Part shown: positions 29,003-38,606 of the stretch, piece by piece
Layout: every line of letters starts with the position of its first letter
Numbering within the stretch: position 1 is the first letter of the stretch
Assembly: GCF_002993285.1 (NCBI RefSeq)
Contig: NZ_CP027433.1
Coordinates: 3,224,001 to 3,288,000, forward strand
Length of the DNA stretch: 64,000 nucleotides
Origin: Gordonia iterans
Lineage (GTDB): Bacteria; Actinomycetota; Actinomycetes; Mycobacteriales; Mycobacteriaceae
Direction of reading: 5' to 3'
The notes under the pieces: generated by a model
Seen by the model: only the letters and a program-made list of their open reading frames with translations
Databases searched by the model: none
What the model was told of the DNA's origin: nothing
Made by a program: the position numbers and the translations under genes

Positions 29003-29112
29003 ATCGTCACACACGCCACCGACAGTTGCGCGTGACCGCCGTCGGATGTCGCCGATCGCCGTGTCCGAAATCCGCTAGCCGACGTCGTCGTGCCGGGGCA
29101 GACTCGTCAGTT

Positions 29113-30648
29113 GTGACGACGCCCGCGACCCTCCAGCTCCTCGACACCGGGGACTTCGATCTCCGGTATCGGGCCCTGGCCGCCCGTGATGCCAGGTTCG
29201 ACGGCCAGTTCTTCGCCACGGTCCACTCCACCGGGATCTACTGCCGCCCGTCGTGCCCGGCCCGAACGCCGAAGCCGCAGAACGTCGACTTCGTCCCGAC
29301 CGCCGCGGCGGCCGTCGCCCGCGGATTCCGCGCCTGCCGTCGCTGTCTGCCCGATGCGGCGCCCGGGTCGCCACGCTGGAACACCGGCGCCGACCTGGCC
29401 AGTCGGGCGATGCGCCTGATCGCCGACGGGCTGGTCGATCGTTCAGGCGTCGACGGACTCGCTGCCGCCCTCGGCTACACGCCACGCCACCTGAGCCGGG
29501 TGCTGCGCGCCGAACTGGGTGCCGGTCCGCTCGCCCTGGCCCGAGCGCACCGGACGACGACGGCGCGGATGCTGCTGACCGGAACGACGCTCCCGGTCTC
29601 CGACGTCGCCTTCGCCGCCGGATTCTCCAGCATCCGGCAGTTCAACGACACTGTACGCGAGATTTTCGGGATGTCGCCGACCGAGCTGCGCACCCGCTAC
29701 TCCGGCGCCGCCGCAACCTCCGGACCGCTGACGCTGCGGCTTCCGTTCCGTGCACCGTACGACGTCGAGTGGACCCGCTTCGGATTGGCGTCGCACGCCG
29801 TACCCGGCCTTGAGCATTGGGACGGACACACCTTCCACCGCACGATGAATCTTCCACACGGTCCGGCACTGGCCGCACTGCGGTTGCCCGACTCCCCGGA
29901 CGCCGCAAGTGCGACGGGACACGCGTCGGTGCGCTTCGAGCACCTCGATCTGCGCGACCTGACCGTGGCCGTGAACCGCTTGCGCCGGCTCACCGACCTG
30001 GACGCCGACCCGCACGCGGTCGACGCGGCGTTGTCTGCCGACCCGCGATTGGCTCCGCTCATCTCGTCCGCGCCCGGCATCCGGATCCCCGGCAGCGTCG
30101 ACCCCTTCGAGACGCTCGTCCGGACCATGGCCGGCCAGCAGATCAGCATCGCCGCCGCTCGAACCCGCCTCGGCGCCCTGGTCGCCGACCTCGGCGAGGC
30201 AGTTCCGTGGCACAGCCCAGACCGGCCGGAGCTCCCCTCTCGCCTGTTCCCGACGCCGGAGGCCCTCGCCGCCGAGGGTGCCCGCGCGTTCCGGGGCCCG
30301 ACCCGGCTGGCCCGGGCCGTCGCCGGGGCCTCCGGTGCGATCGCCGCCGGAACGATGGAACCGAACCCGGGGTCTGCCGCGTCTAAGTTACGGACGGAGC
30401 TTCTCGCTCTGGACGGGATCGGACCGTGGACCGCCGATCAGGTGGTCATGCGCGTCACCGGTGATCCAGACGTGCTGCCGCACGGTGATCTGGTGCTCAC
30501 CAGAGCCGCCGCCGGTCTTGGCGTAGACCCGTCCGCGACGCAGGGGTGGCGACCGTGGCGCTCGTACGCGGCGATGCACCTGTGGCGACATCGCCTCCTG
30601 TCCGCGTCGGACGCGGCCACACCGAGAGAAGTGAGGAACCAGCCATGA
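29113..30648 (+). CDS. Ada N-terminal regulator fused to AlkA 3-methyladenine glycosylase
   Basis: A 511-residue fusion. Residues 1-85 form an Ada metal-binding domain with C44, C48, C75 and C78 (STGIYCRPSC and FRACRRC); methyl transfer to the zinc-site Cys switches it to an activator. An AraC-type HTH follows (about 95-195, LAAALGYTPRHLSRVLRAELG and FGMSPTELRTRY). The rest is AlkA, with an N-terminal beta part and an HhH-GPD glycosylase (LDGIGPWTADQVVMRV, catalytic D459 in HGDLVL). It senses methylation damage and excises alkylated bases. The GTG at 29113 starts the conserved part. The stop overlaps the ogt start. Confidence 0.95.
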   Translation: MTTPATLQLLDTGDFDLRYRALAARDARFDGQFFATVHSTGIYCRPSCPARTPKPQNVDFVPTAAAAVARGFRACRRCLPDAAPGSPRWNTGADLASRAMRLIADGLVDRSGVDGLAAALGYTPRHLSRVLRAELGAGPLALARAHRTTTARMLLTGTTLPVSDVAFAAGFSSIRQFNDTVREIFGMSPTELRTRYSGAAATSGPLTLRLPFRAPYDVEWTRFGLASHAVPGLEHWDGHTFHRTMNLPHGPALAALRLPDSPDAASATGHASVRFEHLDLRDLTVAVNRLRRLTDLDADPHAVDAALSADPRLAPLISSAPGIRIPGSVDPFETLVRTMAGQQISIAAARTRLGALVADLGEAVPWHSPDRPELPSRLFPTPEALAAEGARAFRGPTRLARAVAGASGAIAAGTMEPNPGSAASKLRTELLALDGIGPWTADQVVMRVTGDPDVLPHGDLVLTRAAAGLGVDPSATQGWRPWRSYAAMHLWRHRLLSASDAATPREVRNQP

Positions 30649-31196
30649 CCGTTACCGATGCGACCCCCGAAACCGATTCGGACACCGCACAGCCGCCCGA
30701 ACGCCTCGGCTGGGCCACCGTCAGCACACCTGACGGGCCCTTCACCTTTCTGTTCGACGACGACGCCGTCGTCTACGCCTCTGGCTGGACCGACGATCCG
30801 GACTATTTCCTCTCGCTGATCCACCGGACACTGCGACCGGAAAGTCTGGTCAAACGTCCCGGCGGGGTGATCGCACAAGCTGTCCGCGACTACTACCGCG
30901 GCGACCTGGACGCACCCTCCCGGATCGAGGTGTGCCAGCGCTCGGGGCCTTTTCTTCAGGCCGCCTGGGCCGCGCTGCGCGAGGTGCCGGCGGGTCCTCC
31001 GGTCACCTACAGCGAACTGGCTGAGCGCGCAGGCAACGTCGCCGCGATCCGCGCCGCGGCCGCCTGTTGCGCCCAGAACGCCGCGGCCCTGTTCGTGCCC
31101 TGCCACCGGGTGATCCGCAGCAACGGCGAACTCGGCGGCTTCCGGTACGGACTGGACATCAAGGAATCCCTGATCGACCGGGAGAACGACCTGTAG
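30645..31196 (+). CDS. ogt: Methylated-DNA-[protein]-cysteine S-methyltransferase
   Basis: A 183-residue suicide repair protein that removes methyl groups from O6-methylguanine. The acceptor is C153 in FVPCHRVIRSNG, preceded by the DNA-binding turn (GPPVTYSELAERAG). The N-terminal domain is present but diverged. The ATG at 30645 overlaps the Ada-AlkA stop (ATGA), so the two repair functions are made together as an adaptive-response operon. Confidence 0.96.
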   Translation: MTVTDATPETDSDTAQPPERLGWATVSTPDGPFTFLFDDDAVVYASGWTDDPDYFLSLIHRTLRPESLVKRPGGVIAQAVRDYYRGDLDAPSRIEVCQRSGPFLQAAWAALREVPAGPPVTYSELAERAGNVAAIRAAAACCAQNAAALFVPCHRVIRSNGELGGFRYGLDIKESLIDRENDL

Positions 31197-31367
31197 CGCG
31201 TCTCGGCGGGACGGCCGGCTCTCGAACACTTGCGCGAACGGTGCGGGGAGGCGCATAATGAGATGGGGAACACACGATCGATAACTGAGTGGCAGCTGTC
31301 TCTCGACTAAGAGATGGTCGCTCGACCGGCCGATCCAGGTGTTCCAGAGAAGTCACCTGGGGGATAG

Positions 31368-32764
31368 ATGAACTCCACCGAACTCGTCCTGCTCACCGAC
31401 CGACTGTCGGACGACCTGACTGCCGGCGCCGACTCGCTCGCCGGGTTCCTCGAATCGGCGCGAGCGGTCGACGACGACCGCGAAGTCCTCGCGGTCGCCG
31501 CGGCACTGATCCGATTGAGGAACATCGTCGACCACGCCCTGGTGCGGGTGGCGGCGACCGTCGTCCGCACAGAACTGCCTGCACGCAAACACGTTCGGTC
31601 CGTCGCGAACGTACTCAAGGAGCTCGGTATGGCGCCTGCGGCCGCACACCGCCTCGCCCGGCTGGCGGGAGCCCTCCGGGAGACACCCGAGGTGTCTCGC
31701 GGAATGCGTGACGGCACGGTCGCGGCGGAGTTCGGTGACGCGGTGGTCCGCGGCCTCGACTTCGTCCAGCGGCGGGTCGCCCTCACCGCCGAGACACGGA
31801 AGAGGCTGACGGCCTCGTTGATGGTGAAAAGCACGCCGAAGACGGTCGAGGAGAAAGCCCGCGCGTGGGCTCTCGCGCTGGCCCCACCCGAGACCGCCCC
31901 GGAGACCGTCCCAGTCGCCGACGCATCGACCTGAACGAGATGACCCTCACCCAGACCGATGACGGTCGCGTAGGAATCACCGTCGATCTGGACGTCGTCT
32001 CCGGCGAGGAACTCAACGCGGCGCTTGATCCGCTCTGTCGCCCGGTTCCCGAACCGGACGGCTCGGCGGATCGGCGACCGGCGGCGCGTCGGCGTGCCGA
32101 CGCGCTCGGGCAGATCGTCCGGACCTATTTGTCTGGATCGTCGCGACCCGAGTCCGGCGGGGTGCTCCCGCACGTGACGCTGGTCGCGCCCGCGACGGCA
32201 GTCCCCGCGCCATCGGCTCCCGGATCGACGATTCCCGGGTCGACGGGTAAGGATTCGTCGGCGGCCCCTTCCGGTGCACAGCCGGTGCCTGCACTCGGGT
32301 TCTGTGGTCCGGTCTCGCGACACACCGCCGAGTTGGTGATGTGCGAATCGTCGGTGACTGTCGCACTCGTCGACGGCCACGGAGTCCCGCTCAGTGTCGG
32401 CCGTGAGAAGCGACTGTTGCCGCCGGCCATCCGCAAGGTCCTCGTCGTCCGCGACGGCGGGTGCGCCTTCCCAGGGTGTGGGGCGCCGACCTCGTGGTGC
32501 GACGCCCACCATGTCGAGCATTGGGAACACGGTGGCGAGACCAGCGTGGGCAACGGCGTATTGCTGTGTCGCCGTCACCACACGCTGATCCACCACAGCG
32601 CGTGGGAAGTGTTCATCGGGCACGACGGACACCCGTGGTTCCTCGCGCCGGTCGATTCGGAGAACCCGTCGGGTGCGTCGGGTCGGGAGCGACCTGCTCC
32701 CGACAGAGTGCCGCTGCGCTCACACGGGAGGCGGACCCTCACGAGTCTGCCGAGCGCGGCCTGA
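31368..32764 (+). pseudogene. DUF222 / 13E12-family HNH endonuclease, frameshifted
   Basis: The first 188 codons (to the stop at 31932-31934) encode the N-terminal DUF222 part, starting MNSTELVLLTDRLSDD after GGGGGAT. The remainder, in another frame, encodes DLNEMTLTQTDDGRVGIT through the HNH domain with CAFPGC, CDAHHVEHW and CRRHH, ending at 32764. The switch near 31925-31932 (PVADAS into DLNEMT) needs one restored base. Rejoined, the product would be about 465 residues, normal for the family. It may be a natural pseudogene or a single-base sequence error. A full-length relative lies at 31-1623. Confidence 0.85.
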
Positions 32765-33035
32765 CACACGCGGTGTCAGCTCGCCGGGAATGGGGTCGCG
32801 TCTCACAAGCAGAGAGCGCGGAGTCCGAGGACGCAAGGACGGGGTGCAAGGACCGGGAGTTGTGCGGACAGAGACAGCGATGAGAGATTCACCGATCGCG
32901 ACAGCAGGTGGGCGAGGGTCGGCACAGGGCCGACGCGATGTGTTGTTTGAGAATTGAATACCGTGGGCCGAGCGAGCGCACGTGGCCGGAGATCATGCGG
33001 CAGGCGATGTCGTACGGCCGGGGCATGATGCGGCC

Positions 33036-34151
33036 ATGACCGCCTCTCTCCTCATCACCGGACTCGTCTGTCTCATCCTCGGTGCGATCGCCGGGTGGTG
33101 CGCGCATCGGAGCGCCGCAGGTGCGGTGGCCGGTGCGAGCGCCGAGGCTGCGCGCGAGCAGTCCGACCTCCTCGGCGGCGAGGTGAGCGAGATCGTGGAG
33201 CCCCTCCGAGCCACCCTCGACCAGTTGTCCGAGGAGCTCCGACGCACCGAGCACCACCGCGTGCACGCCTACGCCGGTCTCACCGAACAGGTTCGGGGCA
33301 TGCAGCAGACCTCGTTCCGCTTGCAGGAGCAGACCAGCCGCCTGGCAAACGCACTTCACGCACCGCAGGTCCGCGGCCGGTGGGGCGAGATCCAACTGGA
33401 ACGGATCGTCGAGCTCTCGGGGATGAGCCGGCACTGCGACTTCACCTCGCAGTCCACCGTCCACGACGGCGACCGCCGCCTCCGGCCGGATCTGGTGGTG
33501 CATCTGGCCGGTGGGCGTTCGATCGTGGTCGATGCCAAGGCACCGCTGCACGCCTACCTCGCCGCCGCCGAGGAGCCCGGCCGGCGCGGAGCGGAGGGGT
33601 CCGGCTCCGACACGAGCGCAGTCCTGGCGCGGCACGCGCAGGCGGTCCGGTCACATGTGACTGCGCTGTCGGCGAAGGGGTACTGGTCGGCGCAGCCCTC
33701 CTCCCCGGAATTCGTCGTCCTATTCCTGCCCGGCGACGGGGTCCTGGAAAGCGCCACCCGCACCGATCCGGCCCTGCTCGACTACGCCTTCAGCCGCAAC
33801 GTCGTCCTCGCGACCCCGAGCACGCTGATCGCCTTGTTGAAGACCGTCGCGCTCGGCTGGCGCCAGCACGCGCTGGCCCAGGACGCCGCCACCATCCACG
33901 AACTCGGGCGGCAGCTGTATCAGCGGCTCGACGGAGTGCTGGGACACCTGGAAAAGACCGGTGGGGCGTTGCGACGAGCGGTCGAGACCTACAACGCCAC
34001 GGTCGGGGCGATCGACACGCGACTGACAGTCACGGCCCGCCGGCTCGCCGAACTGGAGGCGCTCGGCGACGTGGCGGGTGCGGCGAAGTCGCCGCGCGAC
34101 GACCTGCCCACCGTCGACGTTCCAGTGCGATCCACGTCACGAACAGGGTGA
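33036..34151 (+). CDS. rmuC: RmuC-family DNA recombination protein
   Basis: A 371-residue protein. It has an N-terminal transmembrane helix (about 5-22), a coiled coil (about 40-110, with EELRRTEHH) and the RmuC core PQVRGRWGEIQLERIVELSGM, VVDAKAPLHAYL and VVLFLPGDGVLESA, then VVLATPSTLIALLKTVALGW. RmuC limits inversions at short repeats and has a predicted PD-(D/E)xK-type nuclease fold. The ATG at 33036 was chosen at the start of the membrane helix. The next gene begins 63 bp downstream. Confidence 0.93.
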   Translation: MTASLLITGLVCLILGAIAGWCAHRSAAGAVAGASAEAAREQSDLLGGEVSEIVEPLRATLDQLSEELRRTEHHRVHAYAGLTEQVRGMQQTSFRLQEQTSRLANALHAPQVRGRWGEIQLERIVELSGMSRHCDFTSQSTVHDGDRRLRPDLVVHLAGGRSIVVDAKAPLHAYLAAAEEPGRRGAEGSGSDTSAVLARHAQAVRSHVTALSAKGYWSAQPSSPEFVVLFLPGDGVLESATRTDPALLDYAFSRNVVLATPSTLIALLKTVALGWRQHALAQDAATIHELGRQLYQRLDGVLGHLEKTGGALRRAVETYNATVGAIDTRLTVTARRLAELEALGDVAGAAKSPRDDLPTVDVPVRSTSRTG

Positions 34152-34214
34152 ACCCGCGCCACGCCACGGGCCGGGTGACGACGTCGGCGACCGCGCACCC
34201 GGTACCGTTGACCC

Positions 34215-35498
34215 GTGGCTTCCGACAACTCCCGTCGCGCGGCTCGCTTCGGCCGTCTCTCGACCGACGCGCCTGTACCCGCCGACCAGCAGAGCGTGAT
34301 CCCCGGCGTACCCGGGGTTCCGTGGTGGGGTGCGGTCCTGATCGCCGCGGTGCTGACCGCGATCGGCGCCACGATCGATGCCCTGGCTAACTCATCCCTG
34401 GGGCTGGTCTACAACCTGTTCTTCTTGTTCGGCTGCGTGATCGCCGCCCTCGCCGTCCGGCGCCGCGCGCTGTTCACCGCGGCCGTCCAGCCCCCGCTGG
34501 TCAGCGTGTTCATCGGTCTGACGGCGCTCTGGGGTCTGGCGCAGGCGGCGTCGACCAACAACAAGCCGCAGGGAATGCGGCAGGTGGTCCTGAACGTCGC
34601 GCTCCCCTTCTCGAATCTCTTCCCCTGGATCGCCGGGGTCTTCCTGGTGACCCTTCTGATCGTACTGGTTCGCTGGTTCGTGACCCGCGATGCAGCCGCC
34701 ACCAAGAACGTGCCGGGCAAGGGCACCCGCTCGGCCGGCGCGAAGAAGGCGACACCGGCGACCTCGAAGAAGCCGAAGGCGACACGGAACGCTTCCTCCA
34801 CGAAGACGTCCACCAAGAACGTGTCCACGAAGAGCAAGGCCGCAGAAAAGACCAAGAAGCTGGGCACAGCGCCCGCTGCGAAGCGCGCGGCTACCAAATC
34901 CGGGGCCAAGTCCGGGACAGCCAAGTCCGGTACGGCCCAGCCTGCGACGGCTAAACCCGCGGCCCGCAAGGCCGAGTCCGGCACGAGCGACAGCCGCCGG
35001 CGAGCCGCTCCGCGGCCCGCGCAAACCGATGCAGGAGAACCGCACACCGAGAACGCGCCCGCCGGCAATCGGCGCCCCGCACGGCGGCCCGCCGCCGGCG
35101 AGCGGTCCCGGGCGGACCAGGCACGGCCCGCCGAATCCCGCGCCGAGCGGCCCCGTCCCGCCGAGCAGCCCCGTCCAGCCGATCCCCGATCCGGCGATCC
35201 CCGACCGGGCGAGCCGAGCCCCGACAGTCCACGAGCCGAGTCGGCACGCGCGGAGCAGTCCGGCGACCCCGGCCAATCGCCTCAGCGTGCCTCTGCCGGC
35301 CGTCCCGCCGCTTCCGCCTCGCGACCGGTGCGTAAGGCGCCCACCGTCGTCGGCCAGGCGACTGAGCGCCCCGTCCGGCGAGCGGCCCCCCAGGTGATTC
35401 CGCCCCGCCCCGCGACCGACCGGCCCCGCCGTACCGCCGGACAGAGTCTGCGCGAGCAGGGGGCCGTCGAAGACCTCACCCTCGGTCTCGACGACTGA
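34215..35498 (+). CDS. DUF6542 membrane protein with long disordered tail
   Basis: A 427-residue protein. The N-terminal domain (about 30-155) has four hydrophobic helices and matches DUF6542 (PWWGAVLIAAVLTAIGATID). The C-terminal 270 residues are low-complexity: a Lys/Thr/Ala-rich basic stretch (about 165-250, with repeated KSGT and TSTK) followed by Pro/Arg/Ala repeats. The tail is probably cytoplasmic and could bind nucleic acid or other polyanions (inference). The start is GTG at 34215. In Corynebacteriales this gene is usually near ychF. Confidence 0.8.
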   Translation: MASDNSRRAARFGRLSTDAPVPADQQSVIPGVPGVPWWGAVLIAAVLTAIGATIDALANSSLGLVYNLFFLFGCVIAALAVRRRALFTAAVQPPLVSVFIGLTALWGLAQAASTNNKPQGMRQVVLNVALPFSNLFPWIAGVFLVTLLIVLVRWFVTRDAAATKNVPGKGTRSAGAKKATPATSKKPKATRNASSTKTSTKNVSTKSKAAEKTKKLGTAPAAKRAATKSGAKSGTAKSGTAQPATAKPAARKAESGTSDSRRRAAPRPAQTDAGEPHTENAPAGNRRPARRPAAGERSRADQARPAESRAERPRPAEQPRPADPRSGDPRPGEPSPDSPRAESARAEQSGDPGQSPQRASAGRPAASASRPVRKAPTVVGQATERPVRRAAPQVIPPRPATDRPRRTAGQSLREQGAVEDLTLGLDD

Positions 35499-35519
35499 CT
35501 CTCGGCTAGGGGATCGACG

Positions 35520-36080
35520 ATGTACGACGACGTGCTGGTCGTCGCGGCCACCCGCGCCGAAGCCGCACATGTGCCCGACGATGCACAGCTCTTGATCACC
35601 GGATTGGGAAAGGTCCGCGCCGCGTCGTCCCTGACCCGCCGGCTGGCCACCGAACCCGGCCGGTTCCGGCGCGTGATCAACATCGGGACCGCCGGTGCGC
35701 TCCACCGCCACCACGGAGGCCTGTACGTACCCTCCCGGGTGGTCGAGCACGACATCTCCGCCGCCGAACTGCATGCGCTGGGATATCCGGTCCAGGATTG
35801 CTGGGAGGTGTCCGACGGCGACGGGTCAGTGCTGGCGACCGGGGACACCTTCGTCACCGACGAGTCCGTCCGGCTGCGGCTCGCCGCCCGTGCCGACCTG
35901 GTCGACATGGAAGCCGCGGCACTGGCCCATGTGTGTGCGGACTTCAGCGTGCCGATCCGCCTCGTGAAAGTGGTCAGCGACTACGCGGACGACTCCGCGA
36001 TGGATTGGCCGTCGGCGATAGACGCCGCCGCCCGCGATCTCGCGGAGTGGCTCTGCGACACCGAGTTCGGGGAGCACTGA
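35520..36080 (+). CDS. Nucleosidase (purine-nucleoside phosphorylase/MTAN fold)
   Basis: A 186-residue protein of the PNP_UDP_1 fold. It begins VLVVAATRAEAAHVP, has the glycine-rich ITGLGKVRAA and NIGTAGAL strands, and shows the family motif LVDMEAAALAHVC, where the Glu contacts ribose. The C-terminal Asp of the usual SD motif is in VVSDYADDSAM. It probably hydrolyses a nucleoside such as 5'-methylthioadenosine, but it is short for MTAN (about 230) and the base specificity is open. It follows the DUF6542 gene by 21 bp. Confidence 0.88.
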   Translation: MYDDVLVVAATRAEAAHVPDDAQLLITGLGKVRAASSLTRRLATEPGRFRRVINIGTAGALHRHHGGLYVPSRVVEHDISAAELHALGYPVQDCWEVSDGDGSVLATGDTFVTDESVRLRLAARADLVDMEAAALAHVCADFSVPIRLVKVVSDYADDSAMDWPSAIDAAARDLAEWLCDTEFGEH

Positions 36081-36413
36081 GCCGCCTCGACGCGGCCTGC
36101 CCACGACACGGCCTGCTCTCGGCGCGGTCTGCTCCCGGCGCGGTTCGCAAAGCGGTTCTCGATGCAGTCCTCGACGCGGCGCGACGAAACGGGGTGGATA
36201 CTGAGATCAGTTCCGAGGCCAGGGTGCCGGGCGCACCCATCTCGTTCTGGCACCCTCGGCTGAGGGTGCCAGAACGAAACGACGGTGCCCGGCACCCCTG
36301 TCTCGATCTGTTATCCGGCACAAACGCGGACGCGCGCACTCGGGCACGGACGGTGGTGCCGATGCGAACGTGCACCCAGTCGCAGAGGGACCCTGCCCGA
36401 CGCGGATGCGCGT
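36081..36413. other. Gap between convergent genes with a nested palindrome
   Basis: No gene. Bases 36090-36185 contain CGGCCTGCTC/CGGCGCGGT near-repeats. A 16-bp-stem hairpin at 36242-36277 sits inside a larger imperfect inverted repeat (about 36220-36300). Nothing recognisable lies between 36300 and 36413. Confidence 0.6.
36242..36277. terminator. Strong bidirectional hairpin between convergent genes
   Basis: A perfect 16-bp stem (36242-36257 with 36262-36277) has a 4-nt GGCT loop. The outer flanks GGTGCCGGGCGCACCC (near 36221) and CGGTGCCCGGCACCC (near 36282) add a second, imperfect arm. It is placed between the nucleosidase and SDR 3' ends. Confidence 0.65.
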
Positions 36414-37379
36414 TCAGTCGCGGGTGGCGGTGGTGGACTCGGCGGAATCGGACGAGCCGCGCGCACCGGAGGTGACGGCACTCAGCCGGGCGAGCTGATC
36501 GAACCGGTTGTTCGCGATGCGCATCACGATCTCGTACGGGAGGGCGAACTTGCGCGCCCACCAATAGCCGAACCGGGTGTCGAACGAGGTGTACACCATG
36601 TACTTGTTGCGAACCACGCCCTTGCAGATGGACTTCGCCGCCGACTCTGGTGTCACGGCGATCCGGTGGAAGCCGCCGACCTGCTTCTCGACGACCGGGT
36701 TGTCGCGGTCCAGACCGACGATCTCCACGGTGTCGACCAAGGGCGTCGCCACCGCGCCCGGACAGACGAGGCTGACACCGATCCCGTGACGGCGCAGATC
36801 GAACCGCAGCACCTCGGACACGCCGCGGATACCGAACTTGCTGGCACTGTAGGCCGCATGCCACGGGAGCGCGAGCAGACCGGCCGCCGACGACACGTTC
36901 ACCAGCTGACCGCCCTGACCGCGGCGGACCATCTGCGGGACGAAGCACTCGATGATGTGGATCGGGCCCATCAGGTTGACCTCGACCATCGCGCGCCAGG
37001 TCTTGTGCTCGAGGTTCTCCACGGTGCCCCAGGCGGAGATCCCGGCGACGTTCATCACCACGTCCATCACGCCGACCTCGGCGTCGACGTCACGGGCGAA
37101 GGCTGCGACCCATTCGTAGTCCGAGACGTCCCCGGCCCGGTGATAGAGCACGGTGCCGCCGGCATCGTTGATCTCGGCGACGGTCTGATCCAGCGCGCCC
37201 ACCTGTACGTCGGTGAGGACCAGTTCACCGCCCTGCGCGGCCACCTCCAGCGCGGTGGCCCGGCCGATTCCGCTGGCCGCACCGGTGATGAGCACCTTGC
37301 GGCCGCGGAAACTCGGCACCGGCGTCGGCATGGAGAACAGTTCGCGGATGGTCTTCAGACTCGGCAGGTTCAGTCCCAT
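36414..37379 (-). CDS. Short-chain dehydrogenase/reductase (SDR)
   Basis: A 321-residue classical SDR with an extended C-terminus. It shows the NAD(P)-binding TGAASGIG (32-39), NVAG near 110, a catalytic Ser in NVSSAAG (163/164), Y177 and K181 in YSASK, and the PGAVATPLV loop. The C-terminal 70 residues (including RFGYWWARKFALPYEIVM) are amphipathic and may associate with membrane or lipid. The substrate is unknown; mycobacterial relatives are linked to lipid metabolism. It is a single gene. Confidence 0.93.
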   Translation of the reverse strand: MGLNLPSLKTIRELFSMPTPVPSFRGRKVLITGAASGIGRATALEVAAQGGELVLTDVQVGALDQTVAEINDAGGTVLYHRAGDVSDYEWVAAFARDVDAEVGVMDVVMNVAGISAWGTVENLEHKTWRAMVEVNLMGPIHIIECFVPQMVRRGQGGQLVNVSSAAGLLALPWHAAYSASKFGIRGVSEVLRFDLRRHGIGVSLVCPGAVATPLVDTVEIVGLDRDNPVVEKQVGGFHRIAVTPESAAKSICKGVVRNKYMVYTSFDTRFGYWWARKFALPYEIVMRIANNRFDQLARLSAVTSGARGSSDSAESTTATRD

Positions 37380-37448
37380 GGAGTCAGCCTAGTGGCCGGA
37401 GTCACCCGGTGCCACGGGGCCGGAGGCGGGGCCCGACTCCCGCCGGAC

Positions 37449-38498
37449 TCAGATCGGCAGCTTGCCGCCGAAGACGGTGTAGACGACGGCCAGCATCGCC
37501 TTGAGGACCTGCGCGGAGACGTCCGAACCCTCCGCGGCCAGGATCGCGGCGGCCTCGTCGACGCTCCCCGCCGCAGCGAGCTTCTCGAACAGCGGGCCGA
37601 GTGCTGCGAGGGCGGTCAGGTCCTCGGCGTCGCCGGAATCGACCGCACCCGGGGCGACCTCACCGGGGGCGAGCGGCGCCGGCGCCGGCGCAGGCGCCGT
37701 GCTCAGGTACGACCGGATGCCCTTGGTGATCGCGAGCGCATAGCGCGCCGAGCCCTCCGCCGACGAGAGGTCTTTCGCGTCGGAAGGGTTCGACAGATTG
37801 CCCATCTCGACGAACACCGCGGGCACCTTGGTCAGGTTGACCGCCGCGATGTCCGGGCGAGTCTGGATGCCGTTCTGGACGCCCGCATAGTTGGCGGGCT
37901 TGAAGCCGCTGCTCTTGAACGCATCGCGCATGGCCTGACTGGCCTTGCGCCCGTCGGAGGCCTGAACCGAGCTGACGACCGGGTCCGGGATCGGCAAGGT
38001 GGGCACGATCATGTGGAAGCCGGACTTGTCGCGGTCGGCGCCGGCGCTGGTCGAGTCGGCGTGCAGGCTGACCGCGATGTCCGCCTTCGAGGCACCGGCC
38101 GCGGCGGCGCGTTCGTCGACGCAGCCTCCCCAGCCCTTGTCGTCGGCGCGGCTCAGGACCACCTTGGCGCCCTCGGCCTCCAGTCCGGCCTTCACCAGTT
38201 GCGCGATGTCCCAGTTGATGGAGTGTTCCTTCTTGCCGGTCACGGCCGTGGCGCCGGTCGTCTGACACGGCTTCTTTCCGCCGCGCCCGTCAGGCACCTG
38301 CTTGTTCAGGTCGTGCCCAGCGGCCGAGCCCTGATGGCCCGGATCAAGGAAGACAGTGCGTCCGGTCAGCGAGCCGGGGCGCGGCGCGTCAGGTTCGGCC
38401 GACACCGGGGCGGCGACGACGGTCCCCGCGGCGAGGGCGGCGGCCGCCGCGACGCTCAGCATCCGAGCGGGACGACGACGAACAGACACAACAGACAT
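37449..38498 (-). CDS. Secreted N-acetylmuramoyl-L-alanine amidase (Rv3717-like)
   Basis: A 349-residue protein with a signal peptide (RRRPARMLSV, then an Ala-rich core, cut near VSAEP). The Amidase_3 domain has the zinc ligands H55 in FLDPGHQG, E91 in KKEHSINWD and H146 in SLHADS, and the catalytic Glu in FVEMGNLSN. C78 and C126 probably form the disulfide seen in Rv3717. It cleaves the peptide stem from muramic acid. After about 285 there is a Pro/Ala linker and an acidic helical tail that the short family members lack. The ATG at 38498 has GGGAG about 8 bases upstream. Confidence 0.95.
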   Translation of the reverse strand: MSVVSVRRRPARMLSVAAAAALAAGTVVAAPVSAEPDAPRPGSLTGRTVFLDPGHQGSAAGHDLNKQVPDGRGGKKPCQTTGATAVTGKKEHSINWDIAQLVKAGLEAEGAKVVLSRADDKGWGGCVDERAAAAGASKADIAVSLHADSTSAGADRDKSGFHMIVPTLPIPDPVVSSVQASDGRKASQAMRDAFKSSGFKPANYAGVQNGIQTRPDIAAVNLTKVPAVFVEMGNLSNPSDAKDLSSAEGSARYALAITKGIRSYLSTAPAPAPAPLAPGEVAPGAVDSGDAEDLTALAALGPLFEKLAAAGSVDEAAAILAAEGSDVSAQVLKAMLAVVYTVFGGKLPI

Positions 38499-38606
38499 CA
38501 AAGACACTCCCTTAACCACCAGCAGCCACACTGGTCACATCAGCCACAAGTGAACCAGCGTGCGGTGACGCGGAGCAACCCGATCCCGGTCACACTCAGC
38601 GAATCG

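Noticed and set aside
32935..32965. GTTGTTTGAGAATTGAAT resembling a box in actinobacterial rRNA spacers
   Set aside because: The match is under 20 bases and there is no rRNA or tRNA nearby; too short to call a remnant.
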